A stretch of DNA of 33,478 bases, from NCBI GenBank assembly GCA_011773445.1, contig WVXP01000161.1:5327-38804 (forward strand), given 5' to 3'. The position numbers and the translations under genes are program-made. Shown piece by piece: positions 32,701 through 33,478 of the stretch (position 1 is the first letter of the stretch; every line of letters begins with the position of its first letter). Source of the DNA: Pseudomonadota bacterium. Its GTDB lineage: Bacteria > Desulfobacterota > BSN033 > WVXP01. The notes below the pieces were generated by a model. It saw nothing but the letters and a program-made list of their open reading frames with translations. It ran no database searches and had not been told where the DNA came from.

Positions 32701-33478
32701 TGACATTCGGAAACGTATTGTAGTAGTTCCCATCGGGATCGGGACCATAGATCGTGTCCGAAAACCACCGATCTTTGTCCGGTCGGTACATGGGATAATT
32801 GGCCGCCTTGTTGTACCCATCTGGGTCTGTCTCAGTGGGAACCGAAGCGGTCATGCTGCTCGAGGTGTCGAGAACGATGAGCACGTTTGGCAGTATCCCA
32901 CTGGCCCCTTCGCTCCCGGTGTAGACCTCCGTATCACCTTTGCCGTCCGTGCTGGGCCCAGGCTCTGGTTCTGGATCCGGAGGCGTATCAGGAGTATATG
33001 TTACCGTGATCGTATCGGTTGCAGTGTTCCCTGCTGCGTCTCGGGCTGTCACCGTAATAGCTGTTGTGCCCGAAACAAGCGATATACTGCCGGTGCTCCA
33101 GCTATCTGTGCCAGAGCAGACGCCGGAACTTCCGGCCCCGTCAGCCCACGTCACTTCTACAACTCCCACGTTGTCACTCGCCGTGCCGCTAAGGGTAATT
33201 GACCCGACGGATGTGGTATAGGTAGAGGCACTCGTCGGCGATGTAATCGTCACGGACGGAGCTTCGCCGTCTGCAGGGTCATAGTTCACTGTGAGGACAT
33301 CGGATGCCGTGCTGCTGTTCACATCCTCTGCAACCACAGTAATGACATTAAGGCCTAAAGCCAGAGATATAGCACCCGTGCTCCAGGTGTCCGTGCCTGA
33401 GCAGAGACCCGAGCCTCCCCGATCATTACTCCAGGTGACCTGTGTGATAGTCTTGGGTCCACTGGCCACACCCCCAAG
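29720..33478 (-). CDS. PilY1-like type IV pilus-associated protein with Ig-like repeats (5' end outside window)
   Basis: At least 1,252 codons are open to the window edge; the Met at 33469 is probably internal, since LGGVASG continues upstream in the same Ig repeat. Two Ig-like repeats (e.g. VTWADGAGSSGVCSGTDSWS, ITVTARDAAGNTATDTITVTY) are followed by an acidic-Pro linker (DTPPDPEPEPGPSTDGKGDT). A vWA domain has the MIDAS DTSSS in LIVLDTSSSM and acidic DVDGDGMEDWNDDEVDD. The C-terminal half has the PilY1 beta-propeller signatures: DANHDGRIRKTDGDQAILLG, GGLRRGGKYYFAIDVTDPEN and GDTGGKLWRFDVG. PilY1 proteins act at the pilus tip in adhesion, pilus assembly and surface sensing. No other pilus genes are visible. 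The secretion signal lies outside the window. Confidence 0.88.
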   Translation of the reverse strand, partial: LGGVASGPKTITQVTWSNDRGGSGLCSGTDTWSTGAISLALGLNVITVVAEDVNSSTASDVLTVNYDPADGEAPSVTITSPTSASTYTTSVGSITLSGTASDNVGVVEVTWADGAGSSGVCSGTDSWSTGSISLVSGTTAITVTARDAAGNTATDTITVTYTPDTPPDPEPEPGPSTDGKGDTEVYTGSEGASGILPNVLIVLDTSSSMTASVPTETDPDGYNKAANYPMYRPDKDRWFSDTIYGPDPDGNYYNTFPNVTLGEFPCSEMKTTVQNKGFWHGYIVLMNEWTYTDWKPLTAADIDYCIPSDWPSGTPYPPNTYPISIWMGNYLNYMWSDQGSTMRKKNAIAKEVLTDLVEATFGVRFGYMTYNSNKEGGSLQFPVQDMTSGDTGTRQELIDIINATDNHSGTPLAESQFEAHRYYMENSLPNGGAFFDVGPYSGAESPIENWCQRNYVIHLTDGAATEDTHPILETEIGDVDGDGMEDWNDDEVDDVIDDLAQYMYTHDYSSLEGIQNVITYTIGFKVDFKALRDAADQGGGKFYHVEDTRDLRNAFHQIIGEIIQKDTSFTAPVIPVNYMEKTSSKNEIYIALFRPGMANFWPGNIKKFGIATENDPVRGISEGDILDLYGDPAVDPNQEILDTAVSLWGPWADGGDGNSVTKGGVGEKLQTMSLADRNVYTFVAGKTTRPLTHPSNGFTINNTTALTEERLGLLSGETAKRTQLINYIRGYDVYDDDQDGETTDTRPWALGAFIHSRPAVISYDEDTTVIYAGANDGMLHAFWDGDAGLHPGGSELWAYIPPALLPKLQYLSGDGMVPAFYVDGSPKVYLKDANHDGRIRKTDGDQAILLGGLRRGGKYYFAIDVTDPENPEIPVGWADWGVWVSDTEWKSTGMIGPDTTTESGDKAVATYPYLEMGLSFATPVIATINDGGTPTPVGFIGAGYDLNQDNGSPGPDTMGRGVYAVDVLTGQHVWRYTNAQNAAMTHSIPSSVAAIDTTGSGMVDRLYVGDTGGKLWRFDVGSSDPGTWTGKIIFDADPSGTAHRKFFYPPDVAEEDGYEMLFIGSGNRAHPLDDANIDYLYAIKDRNPASALTVSDLVNLTDGKLMTGSEAEKDAIKANLQTKAGWYIRLENTGEKALAPALVFGGVAYYTTFQPDMTAPIDPCESVASLGTARIYALDYTTGSAVFNFDETSAAIGKTDRFKVIGGSIPSGVVYGLIKGLGVAKVGVDGSIRGVEAGTSGGLFLIFWRQIF

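Overview
The window looks like a chromosomal segment of moderate G+C from a deltaproteobacterium (Desulfobacterota), probably a Syntrophobacter-like lineage or an environmental genome. Three things point this way: the gene order carD - PIN/TRAM membrane protein - ispD - ispF - cysS, several sigma-54-type promoters, and a SynChlorMet-type radical SAM cassette (a family I recall from Syntrophobacter, Chlorobium and Methanocella). Many gaps hold degenerate dispersed repeats. Taxonomy is inferred from gene content, not from a marker search.

Layout. 1-2725 (minus): start of birA (cut by the window edge) and an elongation factor G gene away from the str operon. 3174-10186 (plus): a CsgG/FlgT-like envelope protein, carD, a PIN/TRAM protein, ispD, ispF, cysS and an FAD-dependent dehydrogenase, mostly tightly packed. 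10569-14331: uvrB (plus), convergent with uppP, which appears to start at ATT, and a small membrane export-family protein (both minus).

14333-24193 (plus) is the most interesting part. A sigma-54-type promoter, with a perfect 11-bp inverted repeat upstream, precedes a Wzz-type chain-length protein and a BY-kinase homologue that carries an inserted DUF4388-like domain. A second sigma-54-type promoter precedes a peptide-modification cassette: a PqqD-like carrier (ScmD), two radical SAM/SPASM proteins (ScmE, ScmF), a 63-residue Cys-repeat peptide that is a strong precursor candidate, an HprK-like P-loop protein (ScmC) and an S26-type peptidase. A third sigma-54-like site precedes an ABC exporter. 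The implied pathway is: precursor held by the PqqD protein, Cys-containing core modified by the two radical SAM enzymes, possible cleavage by the S26-like protein, export by the ABC protein. The sigma-54 promoters and the Wzz/kinase pair suggest joint control with surface polysaccharide.

24293-29719: a REC-GGDEF-zinc ribbon-PilZ signalling protein (minus), a REP-associated (Y1) transposase inside 25-bp inverted repeats, a decaying MNT/HEPN toxin-antitoxin pair, hisS, and another HEPN remnant. 29720-33478 (minus): most of a large PilY1-like type IV pilus-associated adhesin with Ig-like repeats and a vWA domain; its 5' end lies beyond the window.

I saw no rRNA, tRNA or CRISPR array.
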